Shown here one piece after another: positions 1 to 10,834 of a stretch of 64,000 nt of DNA (position 1 is its first letter; each line of letters opens with the position of its first letter). This DNA is from Dirofilaria immitis (taxonomy: Eukaryota; Nematoda; Chromadorea; Rhabditida; Onchocercidae), in the NCBI GenBank assembly GCA_024305405.1, contig JAKNDB010000105.1, forward strand, positions 3,285,501-3,349,500, written 5' to 3'. The notes below the pieces were generated by a model. The model worked only from the letters and a program-made list of their open reading frames with translations, was not told where the DNA came from and ran no database searches. The translations under genes and the position numbers were made by a program.

Positions 1-1622
1 AAGTGAAATATCGAGATCGCATTTATTTGCTTCGAGGGAATCATGAGACCCCGGCAGTAAATCGAATATATGGCTTTTACAACGAATGCGCGCTTAAATA
101 CAAGTGCTCTATTTAGTGGCTTAATTTGCGAATATTTTCAGGACAGCTTCATCATTAAAAGTAGATAATTTGCATCACGAATTTCATAAGTCTTTTGAAA
201 TAACACAGACTTCGAAATACTTTAGTGTTGGCTTATGGTGGGACTTCCAATCATTTTTCAACCGCATGCCTATGGCCGGACTCATCTCAAAGCGTGTTCT
301 TTGTATGCATGGTGGCTTATCACCACATCTTACCAATCTCGAGCAAATCCGCCAAATTAAACGTCCCTGCGAACCATTGGTAAGTTGTCAAGATGATAGT
401 CGCTTATGCATTTGCAATCTCTTATACTATATGTTATCTCAACATATGGTGTAAATTACACTGCAGGATCGTGGTTTGCTAATCGATTTGATTTGGTCAG
501 ATCCGACAAATAAAGGAGATGGATGGTTCTATTCTCCACGCGGTCTCAGTTATTCATTCGGTAAAGGTGTCTTGCTTGCCGCCTGCAAACTGTTAAAAAT
601 TGATCTTATCATTAGAGCTCATCAGGTAACGTAAAAATGGAGACATATATCTCTGTACTGGAATATCTCAATTAACATATCCTGCCGAAATTTCTACCAA
701 AAAAAGGAAAAAGCTTCTAGGTCGTACAAGATGGATATGAATTAATGGTAGGCAAAAAGTTAATTACAATATTTTCTGCCCCAAATTATGCTGGACAATT
801 CAATAACGCGGGTGCTGTTGTTTGCATCGACGACGACTTACAGGTTTACTGAGAGTTTTAAATTTTTGTCTAAATTCATTATTGATATAAATTATCAGAA
901 ATATGTGTATTGAGCAAATTAGCGATGTCAATTTGTTTCACTAAATTCTTAGTAATTTGTTCCACGTTTTAATGAATGAATTTCATTTTGCATTAATTCA
1001 ATGGAAATTCCAGGTGACGTTTCAACAGCTCCGTGTCCCGCCTGGGCCAAGTTGCATGCGGCTCTGTCCAGAAGTAGCCTGTGCTCCTGGTCAGGCTCTC
1101 ATTTTACCACAGATCCAAAAGATAGCAAGCACATCTCAGGTAGACCAGCCCAATAACACTTGTCCGCTCTAAAGTATCTTACAAAAGATTTTAAATTTTT
1201 TTCAGAGCATACAAAGCAGGGTGGAAGTGAAAACCGTTGAGTCGAAGCAGAGAGAAGTGAAAGGAGAGGAAAAGAACAATAAAAAGAAAATTACAGGAAG
1301 GAAGAAGAAAAAGAAGAGAAAAGAGAAAATGTTAATAAGAATGCTGAAAGAAAAAATGAAGGAAAGAATAGGGAGGGTGAGGAAGGAGAGGAGAAGATTA
1401 TTGAAAATAAGCAGAATATTAGAGAGAAAAGAGGCATTGAAAGTGAGGAGAAGAGTACGGAAAAGGTTGGTAACATTGAACGAATACAGAGTTAAAAATA
1501 TGTTTCAACAAAAAAGGAAAGATTTGGTTAGGCCTAACAATGAAACATGGCTCATAAGGCCTTTTATTGAAATTCGGATTGACAAACTTAATTATTGCGA
1601 CTTCACAGAATGTAATAATTGA
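1..1622 (+). CDS. PP1-type serine/threonine protein phosphatase, 3' part, with Lys-rich tail
   Basis: Metal-dependent PPP-family phosphatase, truncated at the window edge: the GDxHG and GDxVDRG motifs must lie upstream. Exons by phase and homology: 3-103, 226-379, 467-625, 721-843, 1014-1139, 1206-1622. Visible family motifs are [16 protein letters not shown] (metal-ligand His), RAHQVVQDGYE and SAPNYAG. The acceptor at 226 was chosen because it joins ALKY to [12 protein letters not shown], matching the PP1 core with no insertion. After the catalytic core come a Pro/Cys-containing stretch and a very basic, Lys/Arg/Glu-rich tail of about 138 residues ending at the TGA at 1622. PP1 tails are normally short, so the tail is unusual. 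It could carry a nuclear or nucleic-acid-binding function, but that is inference. The sequence is divergent from canonical PP1, suggesting one of the nematode-expanded, often male-germline, PP1 paralogues. The next gene downstream on the same strand is a GSK3-like kinase. Confidence 0.85.
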
Positions 1623-2431
1623 TAAATTCTATATTTGTGGCTGATAAAAGCTCTATGTAGTGTAGGCCTAGCAAGTGATGGGTTTGTAATGCCAATATGT
1701 TTCAGAAGTAATTAATGGATCTTGGGACATATGGAATTATTTCTATTTGAAGCACCATCACCGTCATATGAATCTCTTGATTTTCACTTTTTCCTTCTTA
1801 TCCTTCAGAATCTACAAAAGCAGTTACATACAAAGGATTCTCAATTTATTATCACAGAATATTATCTAATTGGTTCATTGATTCTAATGGAATTATACAG
1901 AAATACTAATAAAAGATAGAATAAATAATAATAACAACAAAAATGCAAATTTGCGTTCGATGACTTACATGATAACCTTCATAACTCTTTACCTTTGTTT
2001 TGATCCTCAGATTGAGACAATCATCTATTCGATCACTTCTCGTCTATATTTTACTTCTTTTTAATATTTTTGTATCCAATAAATAACCAAGCTTCTTGCC
2101 CTATGCCTAAATAACTAATATTAGATACTGCTATTGTATTTTGTTTTTTTTTTTAAATAATTCTCTCAATATATTATTTATTAATCAAAGGATAAAGTTT
2201 CATGATTTGACTATATTCAAGCGATACATGACGAATAATCAGGCTTATCCCATATCAGTTTATACTTAAACCAATCTGAATTATTATTTTCTACAAAAAT
2301 GAATCCAACACATAAAACTCAATACGTTTTATTAAATTATTATATATGCAAAATAATAGATCAATACTTATGTAGTAATCACAGTGCCAATTTGTCATTT
2401 TGTTCATTCTTTTTCAATAGGAAGCAGTCCA
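1623..2431. other. 3' flank of the phosphatase and upstream region of the kinase
   Basis: AT-rich sequence with several AATAAA-like motifs (for example near 1919) that could serve as polyadenylation signals. The open frames here (1722-1919, 2299-2520) show no recognisable protein. An acceptor-like TTTTCAATAG at about 2420 just precedes the first in-frame ATG of the kinase and could be a splice or trans-splice site. Confidence 0.4.
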
Positions 2432-5400
2432 ATGCCAACGGCTCATGTGGTAAAGCAAACAGCCGAAGAATTTGGAATACGCGAAACGGTTTTTCATTAA
2501 TTGCTTCAATTAAAATCTGATCGATTTAACAATTGACGATTCTTATTCCATGAATTTTTTTGTTCATTCATTTTTTTCGAGATTTCACTGGATCGGATTT
2601 CATTACTGCTGAACTTTTAGAATCAGGTTGAACTAGTAATGGAAGATCTTCATTTGTTCTCCAATGGAATCTTTTCAAATGTTTACAAGGGATTGCTCAC
2701 TCAACCACAGCATCGATTGATTGCTGTCAAAAATCATGGTCAGATCAATGTAAGCTAATTTTTAAAGTGATGGGATGGATTAAATAACAGCGAAAATGAT
2801 AAGTATATTCAGTGAATACAAGTTTACTGTGCTGTCGAGATTAGAAGCTTGGTATTTATTCTCTCAAAATATTCATTAATTTACTAAAAATTCGTCGACA
2901 AATTAATGAATACGACAATAAGACAAGGAAAATATATACGATGAGTCGGGAAAATTCAAAAACAGAATTCCTATTTTTTAGCAAATATTTTAAAGTTATT
3001 TGTTAGCAAAAAGTTATATTAGTTATGCCGAATAATGTAACGTTCTTTTATGGTTTTCTACCTTTGGCAATTTCAAAATTTTACGTAGGGAATGATTTCC
3101 TTGTAGATTATGTCTTGAACAATTCTGATTACTTTCAAAGAAAATAATCAAGTTTTCAGTGCTTTTGAGAGTATGCCAAATTTCTGATTCTTAGTTTTTG
3201 AAAGCAAAAAAGCCATATAAGAATTTACTTCATTTCTCTTTCGCATAGTGCTGAATGTATTTCCAAATGTTTTGAATAGTATTGAAATAACTCTTCTGCT
3301 TCGATACTTAAAAACCATTGAATATCCTCGAACAGTCCAGGAAAATATTTTTCTGATTCACAATTTTCCGAGGAAATTTTAAATACGATTTTGCAATTCT
3401 TCGATCTATATGGTTGAATGAGCAAGTTTAGTAGATTATTTTCAAAATATAGAATTTCCTGAAAAAATATTTTGTTTCCTATTCTATTTTATTAAATAAT
3501 ACAAAAGCAATGACTTTTTACGGCTGTTGTGGAAGACACATTGAAGTCTGAAACCACAAAATTTCGACTGATACCAGAAAAAATCCAGCACACCATGTTT
3601 TACAAAAATTTAATTATTATGCTAATTGTGTGTTATGAAGATTTCGATAGGATATCTTGTTATATGAAATCAAGAATTTATATTGAACTGTTCAAATTCT
3701 CCTAAAAGTTCGTCTTGCATCTTTTAGCAAATCAGAAATCAGCGGAGGTACAAATTTTAATGATGTTGAACCGTTTTCATCACAAAAATATCATTCGACT
3801 GTTATATAAATTTAGTCAATCATATCCTGATCAAAAGGTTGCTCATTTTATGATTTCAACTTCTGACCTTTTGGAAAACATCCTTTTACAATAAAACACA
3901 GTAATAATTTCTAATCTTGATAACGTTTTCATTTTACGATTGCTGCTCAGGCAGTAGTCAACAAAATTTACCTTTTTATGAAACGAAGATAATAATTTCT
4001 TGATCTATTCCGTTCAACCATTTCCTAGTAAATAAATTGTCTGAATTTTATAGATATGTACAGCTTTGGTATTTGAATTTTTTCCAATGAATTTACATGA
4101 AGTTCGAGAACGATACGGTCCCTTAAGTGTTTTGGATATCAAGTTGTACACTTGGCAATTATTCCGTGGGCAAGCACATTTAGAAAAGGTTCTTCTTTAC
4201 CAATTTATGAGCAAAAGAATCTCAGTAAAATTCAATTTGCTTAAAAGGATTTTGATATTTCTTATTACAGAACAATGTCTGCCACAGAGATATAAAGCCA
4301 CAAAATTTGTTGGTAAACCATAAAAATGGATTGCTCAAAATTTCCGATTTTGGATCTTCCAAAGTTAGTTACCATGCTCTGTCAAGAAGAACAATTTTTC
4401 TAAAAATATTTTCAAGTTATTTGTCCGAACATATCTTCATTCATTTATAGATAATGCATGATAAAACGACATCATATCATTATCACGTTACTAGATATTA
4501 CCGTGCACCAGAACTCATTTTAGGTTCCGTTCGATACCGATGTGAAATTGGTAATGGTCCTTCCCTTTCTTTTCGCTAAATGTTCTTAGTCTTTCAAAAT
4601 TTATAAGAAATTCTTCCATAACCGTTGATAAATACAATCATTACATAAACCGTTGATAAATTCAATCATTACATAAAGCAAATTAAATACAAACAAAAGT
4701 GAAAAGATTATCACTTAGCTTAATAATTTTCTAATCGATAGTTAGCTCGGAAGGTAATGATAGCGCTCAATATGAAACAGCAAAATTTTCTCCTAATTAT
4801 TATAAAATTCCTTTCCAGATCGATGGTCATGCGGCTGTGTATTTGGCGAACTTTTAAAAATCACGTTTTATTTCCAGGTCGAACTACCCACCAACAGCTT
4901 CAGGTTATTTTTTCCAATAAACTAGCATATGTTGCGTAAAGTTATCTTTCACTGGTGCTATTTATAGCTTGTGATCAACATTTTGGGGTATCCAAGTTCA
5001 CATGATATCACAACGATGCGAGTGACTACTGAAGTTCTCGAAAGTGATGATTTTCGTAATGATGTTTGTCTTCTGAATCTTCTGCAACGTCTTTGTAAAA
5101 TGCAAACATTCTTCCATACATTAATGCGCTATAGATATATTGAGATTTTATGAACAGAAGTTATCGTGGTCTGATCCGTTAGACCAGATATCGTTTCGAT
5201 ATTTTACTCAATCTTAGAAAATTTTTTTGACAATATTGATTTTTCTCTTTATATGATGATATGTAAATTAGGTTATTACGTGTGTGAAAATCTATTTTTT
5301 TACCTCTCAGTTAGCTATTTTTTCATTATTTTTAGTTCATCTCTTAATTATTTTCAATTAATTTACTTTATCTTTTTAGCTTATTCAGTTTGGATTCATT

Positions 5401-6094
5401 TTTTTCCAATATTATTCAATTTTAAAGTCTTTTAAATAATGAAAAAAATAATCAAATTTTTAGATAACGAAGAAACCAAATCCTTACGGTTTCAAAAAGG
5501 TATGTTTTCTATAAATTTTAAAAGAAGTATTTCAGAAAATGATCAATTTTAAAATAATGCTTATAATTCTCATAATGCAATTTAAACATTTTTTAGTTAA
5601 TAAAACACGCTGATTACAATGCACTAGAGTTATTATCACAAGTATTAGTATATGATCCCATCAACCGCTTGTCTGGTCCACATTTTCTTGGAAACAGTTA
5701 CTTCAGTGAATTGTTTGATCCACATACCAGACGTAACGGGCAGCGCATTAAAGTCCTTTCTAAAAAGTATCTGCTTATCTGAGTTTTATAATGCTTTTTA
5801 TTCCTCCACTCAAGAACATTTACGGTAAGCACCCTAGCGAGTAATCGAGTGTTTTATGTTTTAATAAATTCAGATTTATGTTATCTTAAGATAGCGAGTC
5901 GAAATATTTTATAGGAAGTTGAAAGGTCTAAAACATTTACGAAAGAAGTAATTAATAGAATATCATTAATTTCGATTATCCACCATCACTTTTCTATGTT
6001 CAAAATCTCTATTCTTTTAAAGGATTTGGAATGTGCAGTAGCCGGTGACGAAATATTACCAGAATCCGTCACGACAGATATTAGTGAAATGTAA
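2432..6094 (+). CDS. Divergent GSK3-like (CMGC) protein kinase
   Basis: Exons by phase and alignment to GSK3: 2432-2488, 2627-2749, 3736-3837, 4054-4188, 4271-4363, about 4451 to the GAAATTG/GT junction near 4551, 4819-4903, 4968-5063, 5464-5499, 5597 onward. Core motifs: glycine loop [14 protein letters not shown] lysine, alphaC glutamate in [50 protein letters not shown]. The glycine loop lacks two of the three usual glycines. The position equal to GSK3 Arg96, which binds the primed phosphate, appears to be Ala (SAE against NRE), so primed-substrate recognition is probably altered. Exon 4819-4903 is in frame only if one base is added in the A-run at 4856-4860. The 3' end is uncertain: the frame from 5597 reaches a TGA at 5782, but GSK3 C-terminus-like peptides lie at 5784-5824 and 6023-6094 and could be joined by a 31-base intron plus one more phase correction. 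I place the end at 6094 provisionally. Confidence 0.8.
4621..4676. repeat. Tandem duplication, 2 x 28 bp
   Basis: Two adjacent copies of a 28-base unit beginning ACCGTTGATAAAT, at 4621-4648 and 4649-4676, differing at one base. It lies in an intron of the GSK3-like gene. Confidence 0.9.
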
Positions 6095-7064
6095 AAATTT
6101 CATACCATTTCATAATTTTTTCGTCTGCTCCCTATGTTACATGATCAGCTGTTGTCGAAATTGATGGATAGGTGAAATACATTTGCATCAAAATTGTTTG
6201 CCATTGCTATACTGTGATACAATACATACCTATAAACAGGTCAAAAGTATGCCACTCTGATAAATTTATCACTTTGTTTCATATCATTTAGTTTAATATA
6301 TTTAGTTCTATTCTTCAGTAAATTGCAATCTTAGCACAGCTTATCTAAATAGAATACTTCATTTTATTTCAAATTCATTCCTCTATCATTATATTTGTTT
6401 GTACACAGATAACCGAATTCAATTATAATCTCAGTAGCATCAATAATTCCTTATTCGATGAAACTTTTTATAGATGACAAAAATGTAATAAGACACTTCG
6501 CTGATTATAAGAACTTTTGCTTCTCTGCCGATTATCGAGAGATCAAAATTAATCTTTTCTGTATATGCTAAGTAAATCGACATATTTCATAATGACACGT
6601 AAAATTAAATTTAACCTTATTTACAGGTCAGATATTGCCGAATAACCGGCGGAAAAAGAATTAATACGTCGAAAAACAATACATTTTTTCGAAAGTCGTA
6701 CTTTTGGTGAAAACAACTTATGAGTTTTATTAAGTTAATAAAATTTTAAAAATGGAAACAATTCAAGAATATGGATTTAGAAAGTAAAATTCTGTTAATA
6801 TAAGCACTGATACTATATTATTCACGCAATGAAGTGGCAGATGTAAAATACTTAAATCAGCGAATAAAAAAATCATTATCATTTGCTCATTTAAATTTAG
6901 ATTTTTAAATGAATGATCTGGTAAGGATCAAAAGGAATTATTTAGTCTACGATATATTTACTGCAATTTATATACGTTTGATTAAAACTGTACATGCGAG
7001 AAACAAATTGAATTTTAATTTAAATACAAGCCAATATAATAACTTTATCTTTCATCATGTTCAT
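6095..7064. other. Intergenic AT-rich region
   Basis: No convincing coding exon. The open frame at 6909-7151 on the plus strand lies partly opposite the last exon of the minus-strand secreted-protein gene and is probably a shadow. Convergent 3' ends of the kinase and the secreted-protein gene meet here. Confidence 0.4.
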
Positions 7065-8109
7065 CTACAAACAAAAAATATGATCAGTTCGAATGATAAT
7101 AGGCAGATAGTTGGGTCTATAGTACCATCGTTGATCAGTCATGCAATATAGATTTTCGCGAGCAAGATTACTAAATCCGTGTATGGGAAAACGTTGAACA
7201 GTTTCATTCAATCGATGTAAGAGATGTATACCGTATGTTTGGTGCTCTGTATCATCTTCGTTTGGATTTGCATAATCGCCACTAAAAAGTGAAATAACAT
7301 TGCAACAATAATGGCATTTTAACTTCCATATTTTTGAAGGAAATCTGAAATTTTCAAAAATCTGGAATGATGTTTTTATTACATAATCGAAATAAAATGT
7401 GACTTACTCTAACCGGATTTTGTCAATTATTCGTCTTTGCAGAGCATGAAAACTACGATTGCAAGCGAATTGGACAAATAAACGGTAACGGTTACGATAA
7501 TACCATATCTTAGGTTTCACACATCGCAAATCTTTTTGAAGATTGCGCAGTCAGATGATTCAAATTCCGGGCACGAATGACATGCTACAATTGTCATGTC
7601 GTTATCACTAACAACGATGTCTACATGTAATAATGGCAATTATTATGATATCATTTCTATCATAATACATTATGGTCACTACATTTTTCATTGGAAGCGC
7701 GTAGGTACGGATGAAGTGAGACTACAGATTCTCAGAAGCAGCACAACGAAAGTATCTGCATTGCTCTTAATGATATCGCAACCATCCGGATTCTTTCTGC
7801 TCATCGATGTCAATCATCCTATTCTAAAGCAGAGCTGCTTTAGAATATTTGCTCTTGCATCACACACTAAAATATAACAAAAGAAAGAAACTAACCTTCA
7901 TTTTTTAACTGTTTTTGTTCATAATATTCATATAGGTGATTCGTAATGTTTAGTTCAGTAATAATATCCTCTAAATCATTAATCCATTTAATTGAGGTTA
8001 TCGTTTTAGGGTCGAATTCTTGTTCGGAAGGATGTCTGATCGTTGAAAGACAAGCTTGTGAAATTTGTATGATACTGATGAGAGTTAATAGAAATCGTAA
8101 AGTCAGCAT
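7065..8109 (-). CDS. Small secreted protein, unidentified family
   Basis: The first exon (8109-7896, about 71 residues) opens with a clear signal peptide: MLTLRFLLTLISIIQISQAC, where hydrophobic residues precede a small-residue cleavage site. A GTTAGT donor follows. The last exon (7281-7065) reads GDYANPNEDDTEHQTYGIHL and onward to TAG at 7065-7067, and joins in phase to an upstream exon containing KPKIWYYRNRYRLF whose GTAAGT donor lies near 7408. Between them the coding signal (CHSCPEFESSDCAIFKK; CDARANILKQ; KNPDGCDIIKSN) moves between frames. Adding one base in the T-run at 7533-7537 (A-run on the coding strand) joins SSDCAIFKK to DLRCVKPK. An in-frame stop within the palindrome at 7821-7846 is unexplained. 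The product is probably an extracellular, moderately Cys-rich protein. No family is recognised, and the internal exon structure is unresolved; decay is possible. Confidence 0.5.
7821..7846. repeat. Near-perfect palindrome (12-bp arms, 2-bp spacer)
   Basis: ATTCTAAAGCAG and its exact reverse complement CTGCTTTAGAAT are separated by AG. The hairpin falls inside an expected exon of the small secreted-protein gene, close to an in-frame stop. Confidence 0.9.
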
Positions 8110-8738
8110 GCTGCTACGATTGAGAACTGAATACTATTAGTATCGATTTGCTAAACTGTAAAGGAAGATTGAAGAGAATGGTGAAAATTATCTGAAGTAA
8201 AAGGTCAAACTATAGGAGGGGTTATTATTAAATCAATAGGATAACTTCAGCAAAAAGATCAGAATTGAATCGATCAATGCTTGACTTCCTTCCTTTTTAA
8301 CATTGAATGCATTAGAACAGTTTGGCAACAATTTCAAACAAATTTTATAATTTTATTGCATAAAGTAGAAGAAACATGACAGATGAAGAAAGTTTCAGAT
8401 AAAAAAAAAGCACAATTTGATGCAAAATATCTGCTAATGGTTAATACACCAATGTTAGACACAAACGTAAGAGAAGTATTTTAAAGAAATTCATGATCTG
8501 ATTGCTAAATCAATGTGGTTGATAAGATTTTATTTGATTATAATACAACGTATATAGCAATTTACAATGTTTTCTGCTTAAGATTTCCACATTATTGATT
8601 TGTTTCAATGATTACTAAAGATTAATTTCAGTTAATAAATGTTATCGATAAATAGTAACAATCCTAAAGCATCTTAAATTATTATTGAAAACAAATTAAA
8701 CAAAAACAGTAATATTCTGGGATCCATAAATTTGCAAC

Positions 8739-9150
8739 TCAGTAGCTATAAGCCATTCTTGGTGTTCCGTACAAATTGCATAAATATTGCCATTCGTAAA
8801 CCGTCCACTTCTCCTCTTGACGACCACCAATTCTGGCGCAGTTTACCCAAAAAAACAAATCGCAAATGCCGAGAATTGTTTTGCATGATATGAGAAATAT
8901 TTTGATTATAATCATTTGTGTGCAATGAAATTTTAATCTTTTACATCCTGATTATTGTTGATCAACTTTCGGAAGTTTTCATGATATAATTCGACTGACA
9001 TCAATAGTTGTTGAACTTACCCGACAACAATCCCAAGTATTGCCATTTGTTTATTTCCGCACCAAGCTATTTGCTCTTTAGATATTCCCGAAATCCTCAT
9101 AGATAATTTTAGGCTCAGAGCAATTTTGACCAGCAAATATCTCAGTGGTT
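8739..9150 (-). pseudogene. Short two-exon gene or gene remnant, unidentified
   Basis: On the minus strand a coding-like stretch (residues such as SKEQIAWCGNKQMAILGIVV) runs from about 9150 to a GTAAGT donor at 9020-9015. The phase-2 junction then fits an acceptor at 8833 leading into IGGRQEEKWTVYEW and on to YGTPRMAYSY and a TGA at 8741-8739. The phase match across the intron and the Trp/Tyr-rich composition argue for real or formerly real coding sequence. Upstream of about 9150 the frame meets stops and no start codon is obvious, so the 5' end is missing, lies in an unseen exon, or is lost. No family recognised. Confidence 0.35.
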
Positions 9151-9560
9151 CAAGTTTTCGGCATCGTTAACATGCTATATTGTTTTTTATAAATTATAGC
9201 ACTGAGTTACATGAAGTATTAATTTTCCATGTTAACTTTAGAAAAGATATATAATTTAAAAGAAAGACTGTATAATCAAGAATTAGATAGATAACAGTCG
9301 GACTATAAATTTTTGAAAGTTTCTAGTATTTCAAATTTGGAAAAGTACCGCTGTTTTTAGTTGGGAGAAGGATATTTTTAAATGATTTATTATTGTCCAA
9401 AGCAACATTGCTCTTGAGATCTTGTGAAACAAGATTGCATGTTAGTAAATGGAGTAATGCTATACGACATAAAAAATTCAACATTTTAGATCGAAAAGTC
9501 CCGCATGCAATTAATTGTTACCTATAGAGTTTCAAGTCGATATAAAAGCATGGCATGAGC

Positions 9561-9606
9561 AGCTGTAAGCCATTCTTCTTGTTCCGTACAAATTGCATAA
9601 ATATTG
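9561..9606 (-). repeat. Partial duplicate of the neighbouring terminal exon
   Basis: About 46 bases here closely match 8744-8789. On the minus strand both copies encode YLCNLYGT followed by RMAYS. The match stops abruptly on both sides, so this looks like a decayed paralogous last exon. A smaller local repeat of ACAAATTGCATAAATAT follows directly. Confidence 0.55.
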
Positions 9607-10585
9607 TATAAATACAAATTGCATAAATATATAGCATGGACCCAAGACTTTATTTGCAGTTTTTAGAGCAACTAATTTTATAAAAAGAAAACCTGGAAGT
9701 TTTCAAGACTAAGATCTATTAAATTGAAATGAAATAGAAATTTTGTCAGACAATGAAAAAGAAACAGATTATGCAAAAATGAAATTTTTAATCATAGAAA
9801 AGAATACTTCCTGATCAATAAATTGTCAGGAACATAAATTTGCCTGATTTTCATCAATTCAAATGATAATGTCTAGCCATAATTCTAATTCTATCCCTTC
9901 TTCCACTAGCTTCTAATCACTTTTTAATTTTTACAATTCAATATAAACAACAATGAACGATAACTTAAACAGTTCAATTAATGCATTTTTACATCTATTA
10001 ACTTCTCTTGATGTCTTTTGGAATTAAATTATAAGGCTTGACAAGGAGTTATAACAGATTAGATCGATTCGGAGGAAAACTCAATAGCGACGAGATTGAA
10101 GATCCATTCAGTAGATACTTTTTTTGCATCACATCCTATCAACAGAAGCTTCTATTCATTCTGAGACATTGAATATCGTAAATCTACCAATTTTTCAATC
10201 ACTCACCAAATATTATTTCGCTAATCTCATTAATTTTTGTCATTATCAAAAATAGTTTCCTCATGAACTACTACAATCTTCAACAATGAATCACTGATAA
10301 TTTTGTCTCCGCTAATGAATTCGAGAGATTTTTTTCTCTTCTGCCATCCACAATTCCTTCTCAGTACATACTGTCTTCCGTCAATCTAAGCAATTCCCAA
10401 CAGCTTCTGTAAATGCCATTTTCATTATTCGTTAAATGATAATGAAGATTTGATAGATTTTTTATTCGTCTCATGCTGCTTTAAAATATATTTGTTAAAT
10501 GCATTGATGCATAGCATCTGCTTAAATTTTCTATAATTCCATCTATGAATAGTTAACTTTTTACCATTTCGTCATATATCACCCA

Positions 10586-10834
10586 GTGATACTGCCTAAG
10601 GCTATCAGATTAAAGAAGATTGATGGATACAATATCAAACAAATTTTAGCATTCACAAAAATATGGAAACCAAATGCAACAGTTATTCTGGAACATGCAT
10701 CTTATCTTTTCATGGCCATTTACGTTTCTAGGCGAAAAGAAAAAAATCCAAATGTGAATCATACATTCCTCTTTGGACTTGAAGCCTGGGATGAAATATA
10801 CAAATACTTCAAAGTCGGCATGATAATTATATGA
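10586..10834 (+). CDS. Open frame of 82 codons, hypothetical
   Basis: Uninterrupted frame with mixed, protein-like composition (for example VNHTFLFGLEAWDEIYKYF) in a region otherwise dense in stops. It starts with ATA rather than ATG, so if real it is an exon of something larger or a fragment. No homologous family is recognised and no partner exons were found. It may be spurious. Confidence 0.25.
   Translation: MILPKAIRLKKIDGYNIKQILAFTKIWKPNATVILEHASYLFMAIYVSRRKEKNPNVNHTFLFGLEAWDEIYKYFKVGMIII

Noticed and set aside
142..225. Phosphatase exon extended upstream to an acceptor at 141, adding about 28 residues
   Set aside because: The acceptor at 226 gives the same phase and restores the uninterrupted PP1 core (ALKY-NVGLWW), so the insertion is more likely intron.
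1291..1476. Minus-strand Ser/Phe-rich frame
   Set aside because: It is the antisense of the Lys-rich phosphatase tail.
7596..7877. Plus-strand frame of 93 codons
   Set aside because: It lies opposite the minus-strand secreted-protein gene, and no splice or family support exists.
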